Assembly (NCBI GenBank): GCA_943704415.1
Contig: CALSCO010001705.1
Coordinates: 1-48,013, forward strand
DNA from: Parvularia atlantis
Taxonomy: Eukaryota; Opisthokonta; Rotosphaerida
Direction of reading: 5' to 3'
DNA length: 48,013 bases
The notes below the pieces were generated by a model. The model had not been told where the DNA came from, searched no databases, and was given only the letters and a program-made list of their open reading frames with translations. Positions 44,712-48,013 of this stretch are shown piece after piece. A program made the translations under genes and the position numbers. Positions within the stretch are counted from its first letter, which is position 1; each line of letters opens with the position of its first letter.

Positions 44712-47700
44712 CGGCTCAGCAGAGGTGCGCACCGATCATCTTGATAATGTTGGGGTGGAACGAGAGCGACCACATGATCGAGACCTCTTGGTGGAACCGG
44801 TCCGCGTTGTCCTCCTCCGACATCGCTGGCCAGTCGGCGACCTGCTTTAGTGCAACCTCGATTGTGCCGTGGCGCAAGGCCAGCTGGTTGTCAAGCAGCA
44901 TGGCACGGAAGATCGTGCCGGCACCGCCAGCCTGTTGTCGTGCGTGTCAGCAGCCCTGCATGCGTGCGCAAGCAGTACCGTACCGTCAGGCGCGTCTCAG
45001 GGCGCAGGTCGGTCGTGTAGTTGAGCCGCAAGAAGCCCGGCAGTGCGACCTCCATCACCTGCGCTCGCGGCAGATGCGCGTGAGCAATGTCGCGACCAGT
45101 GGCGCACGCGGTCCGCACCGTGTTGATCATCGTCGCGTCGCCGCCAATCATCTGCGTCAGGCCGTTGTCGCCGTCGTTCTGGTAGCTGCCGATCATGATG
45201 TTGCTCGGGATCGCGCCCGGCCGGCTGACCGCGATCAGGCCTAGCTGCGAGCCCGTGCCTGCAAGCGCGCGCATGCGCGTCTGTCACACACAACGCCGCT
45301 CTGGATGCGAGCGCGTACCAAACTCCTCGATCATCTTCTTGCGTTGCGTCGTCTGGCGGCGGCGATAGAGCACAAACAGCACAGCGGCGATGATCAGGAT
45401 CAGCAAGATCACGCCCACCGACACGCCCACGGCCACGTAGGTGGTCGTGCCGCCTGGCCGTGCGCGTCGTCAGCCGGCGAGGGGCGCGCAAGGGGCTTCA
45501 CACGAGCGTACCGACAGTCGGCTCCTGCATCGCCACCGTTGCGATGATCTGCGACACGCCCGTTGGCTCGGCCACGCCGTCGCGGCCACCGCGGATCTTG
45601 ACCTCGTACTGCGTGCTCGGCAGAAGGGTCGAGACCAGGAACGTGCCCGTGCTGCCACTGGCCGTGATGTTGCCCAGGACCTCCTCGACGCCGACGGCCG
45701 CTCGACGCCGGCCGCTGCCCAGGTCCGCGTTGCTGCCGCTGCCGCTGCCAACCTCGCTCGGCCCGAGCGACGTGACCGTGATGAGGTACCAGTCTGCAAA
45801 CGACGGCGACGCGGCCGACCACAGTAGCCGGAAGCCCGACGCCGTCACGTTCGAGATCTGCAGGCCACTGGGCGGGCTGATGGCCGTCGTCGCGATGAGC
45901 TGCCCGCCAAAGTCGTCGTACACGCCGTCCGTGCCCGCGACCACGATGAAGTAGTAGGTCGTGAACTGCTGCAGCCCGCGCGCCGTGCTCGTTGTGATGT
46001 TGAGCACGCCGTTGGTGATCGTCTGGAACGTCGAGCCGTCGGCCGAGAGGCGCATCAGGTACCTGTTGGTGTCCGCGGCCGCCTTCCACTTGAGCGTAAT
46101 GGACGAGTCGGTCACGCTGGCCGTCGTCAGGTTAAAGACATGTCCACCCGACGGCAGCGCCGTGAACCGGCACGTCCCGTCGACCGAGCCCGACCATACG
46201 CCCGACGGCGAGCACACGCGCGATGGCTGGCGTCCACCCACGGGCAGGTAGCCCTGATTGCACGTCCCGTTGACCACCGTGCCCGGTGCCGTCTCGGGCC
46301 AGATGGCGTTGTCGTACGTGTCCTCGCGGCAAGGCGGGACGAGAAGCTGGCACGGGCTCGACACTTCACCCCAGCCGTTGTCGGTGCACGGGCGCGTCGG
46401 CGAGCCGAAGAAGCCGCTGACGCACGTGCCGTTGGCGACCACGCCCGCGCGCGTCGTCGGCCAGGTCGCGTCGGCCACCGTGTTCGAGCCCGACGTCAGG
46501 CAGATGATCGGCATGCACACGCCCGTGATCTCCGTCCATTCGCCCGTCGAGTTGCACACGCGGTACGGGTTGCCCGAGAACGTCGGCGGGCAGTCCACCT
46601 GGACCGTCTGCCCAAGGGCCTGCGCCTGCGGCCAGTCAGCCGAGCCCTCGGTCGTCGCGGGGCAGTATAGCATCTCGCAGGGCGACGAGATCGTGTCGTA
46701 CGCGCCGCTGAGGCCGCACGTGCGCTGCGGCAAGCCGCGGAAGCCCTCACGGCAGACGCCGATCGCCGCCGCACCGGCCGACACCTGCGGCCACTGTGCG
46801 TTGTCCTCGAGCACACTCGCGCAGAACAGCTGCTCGCAGTCGACGCTCAGCGTGTCCCACACGCCGTTAATGTTGCAGTCGCGCTTGGGCGTGCCGTTGC
46901 CGCCGTTGACCGCGTAGCCGGCCTGGCACGAGCCCTCGACCTGCGAAGTGCCCGCGTTCGCTTGCGGGAACGACAGCTTGGTAGTGTTGTACGCGCCGCA
47001 AGTGAGACGCACGCACGGGTTGACCAGCGATGCCTGGTCGTACGCCACGCTGCCCGTGCCAAGCGGGCACGCGATCGTCGGCGGGCCGCCGCTGCTGAAC
47101 GTCCAGCCATCGGCGCACGTGCCCACGGCGTTGCTACCCGAGTTGGTGTCCGGCACTGTCACGCTCTGCGTCGTGAAACCGGCGCACACCAGCTGCTGGC
47201 ACCTCTGGCCGTTGGGCGGGTCCTGCCACACGCCCGTGATCGAGCAAGTCCGGCTCGTCGTCCCGCCAAAGCCCGCCAGGCACGTGCCAGAGACGGTCGC
47301 ACCCGCCGCGGTCGCCTCCCACGCCGCGTTGAAGTCGCTGCTCAGCGCCTGGCAAAAGATCTGCGTGCACGCGCTAGAGATTTCGCCGTACTGGCCCGAG
47401 ATCAGGCAGAGCTTGGTCGGGGAGCCGGCCCAGCCGGCGTCGCACGTGCCCGAGACGGGCGTGGGATCGCCCGCCGGCGTGCCTCCAGGGAACGACGCGC
47501 GGTTGACCGTGTCGATCTGCGCTGCGCACGTGCGCTGGATGCACGGGTTGCTGATCGCGCTCCACACGCCCGTGATGAGGCAGTCGCGCGTCGGCGAGCC
47601 CGTGTATCCGTCCAGACACAGGCCCTGCACGTTCGACGTGCCCGCGGCCACCGACAGCCACGACGAGCTCGCGTCGTTGCTCAGCACCGAGCAGAAGATC

Positions 47701-48013
47701 TGCGTGCACGCGCCTGTGACCGGGCCCCATGTCCCACTGACCTGGCAGTTGCGCGTCGGCAGGCTTGCCGCGCTGTAGCCCGCGCGGCAACTGCTCGCCT
47801 GGACGCCCGTCTGGCCAGCAACCGCAGTCGACGGCCAGACCGCGTTGCTGGTCAGGTCACCCGCGGGGCAGGGGATAGCCGTGCACGGCGTGCCGGTGAT
47901 GGTCGAGCTCCACGCGCCGAGCGAGTTGCACAGGCGCTGCGGCGCGCCGGTAAAGTAGCCCGCAATGCATGTGCCGCTCGCGACCTGGTTGACCGTGCCC
48001 TGGGGCCAGCTCG
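43689..48013 (-). CDS. Receptor protein kinase: Sushi-like repeats, two FN3-like domains, TM, TKL/Tyr-like kinase (5' end outside window)
   Basis: The gene continues past 48013. In the window the ectodomain has eleven four-cysteine modules of about 58 residues (first partial) with pattern C-x-WP-G-x-G-x-C-x-GF-G-P-R-x-C-x-GxW-PC, Sushi/CCP-like, for example GTCVSGFFGSPTRPC. Two fibronectin-III-like domains follow (SSITLKWKAAADTNRYLMRL; SGFRLLWSAASPSFADWYLI). TM helix VGVILLILIIAAVLFVLY. A juxtamembrane stretch leads to the kinase: GGAGTIFRA loop, VALKQV lysine, HPNIIKMIG, IAHRDIKSPNVLLSE, ICDFGLSR, PKYAPPEVF, SDIYSMGVVLWE, ERRPTAQGI, ending QVGI. Catalytic residues are all present, so it should be active. 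HRDIK with SPN and the APPE loop suggests the tyrosine-kinase-like group. One intron carries a (CA)n tract. Confidence 0.88.
44648..44711. repeat. (TG)n/(CA)n microsatellite in a kinase intron
   Basis: About 64 bp of uninterrupted dinucleotide repeat. On the sense strand it is (CA)n between the donor GTGCGCACC after KMIG and the branch/acceptor GCTGACGCC...CGCAG before YTDEPRT. It roughly doubles the intron. Confidence 0.95.

Overview
The window is nuclear DNA of a GC-rich, gene-dense, free-living unicellular eukaryote. I read 26 protein genes in 48 kb, nearly all split by very short introns (about 48-75 bp). Most introns begin GTGCG, end CAG, and carry a CTNAC-like branch motif 10-25 nt upstream of the acceptor. 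Gene content (villin with headpiece, verprolin-like WH2, LST2, a receptor kinase with Sushi-like ectodomain, TOM1/THH1 protein, Sec20, LTA4H-type peptidase) fits an amorphean-type protist such as an apusomonad or amoebozoan. I cannot fix the species from sequence alone. I see no rRNA, tRNA, CRISPR array, virus-derived element or complete transposon.

Layout. 0.1-5.6 kb: TOM1/THH1 membrane protein; a multi-pass receptor-like protein ending in coiled coil, polyproline and WH2 actin-binding motif (both minus); and a secreted ependymin/LolA-like protein (plus). 5.7-9.6 kb: SEC20 SNARE, twin CX9C mitochondrial protein, SUMO E1 subunit UBA2. 9.7-15.3 kb: a long Nud1/Cdc11-like leucine-rich scaffold with an ADP-ribosyltransferase-like tail. 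15.3-22.9 kb: RNA polymerase II RPB4, eIF3g, LTA4H-type aminopeptidase, ribosomal protein eL42, CNOT9. 23.0-24.7 kb: a 5'-truncated TPT/SLC35 transporter and a 5'-truncated PFA-DSP phosphatase facing each other across an 18-C run, then an NDUFA4/B12D-like protein. 25.0-32.8 kb: F-box-like/ankyrin protein, EMC2, mitochondrial RNB exoribonuclease, haloalkane dehalogenase, NDUFA6, VMA21. 33.1-42.2 kb: LST2-like protein with a PH-like tail, villin, DDX41. 42.3-48.0 kb: fatty-acid-hydroxylase-superfamily enzyme and the 3' part of a receptor kinase with at least eleven Sushi-like modules.

Organisation. Sixteen consecutive genes (LTA4H to the hydroxylase) strictly alternate in strand, so each shares a divergent start region with one neighbour and a convergent end with the other. 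Spacers are often under 130 bp and as small as 16, 17 and 21 bp. At least ten introns appear to use GC rather than GT donors, and several introns are stop-free multiples of three that look like coding sequence. Housekeeping functions cluster loosely (transcription/translation at 15-22 kb; mitochondrial proteins at 6.7, 24.5, 29 and 32 kb), but no pathway cluster is evident.

Most unusual items: the WH2-tailed membrane receptor, the Nud1-LRR-ART fusion, the LST2 homologue with PH-like tail and no FYVE, a tandem duplication of the DDX41 first coding exon that creates an ATGA-overlapping upstream ORF, frequent GC-AG introns, and intronic minisatellites that multiply branch-point-like motifs. All protein identities are from motif reading without database search; splice junctions are inferred from frame continuity.
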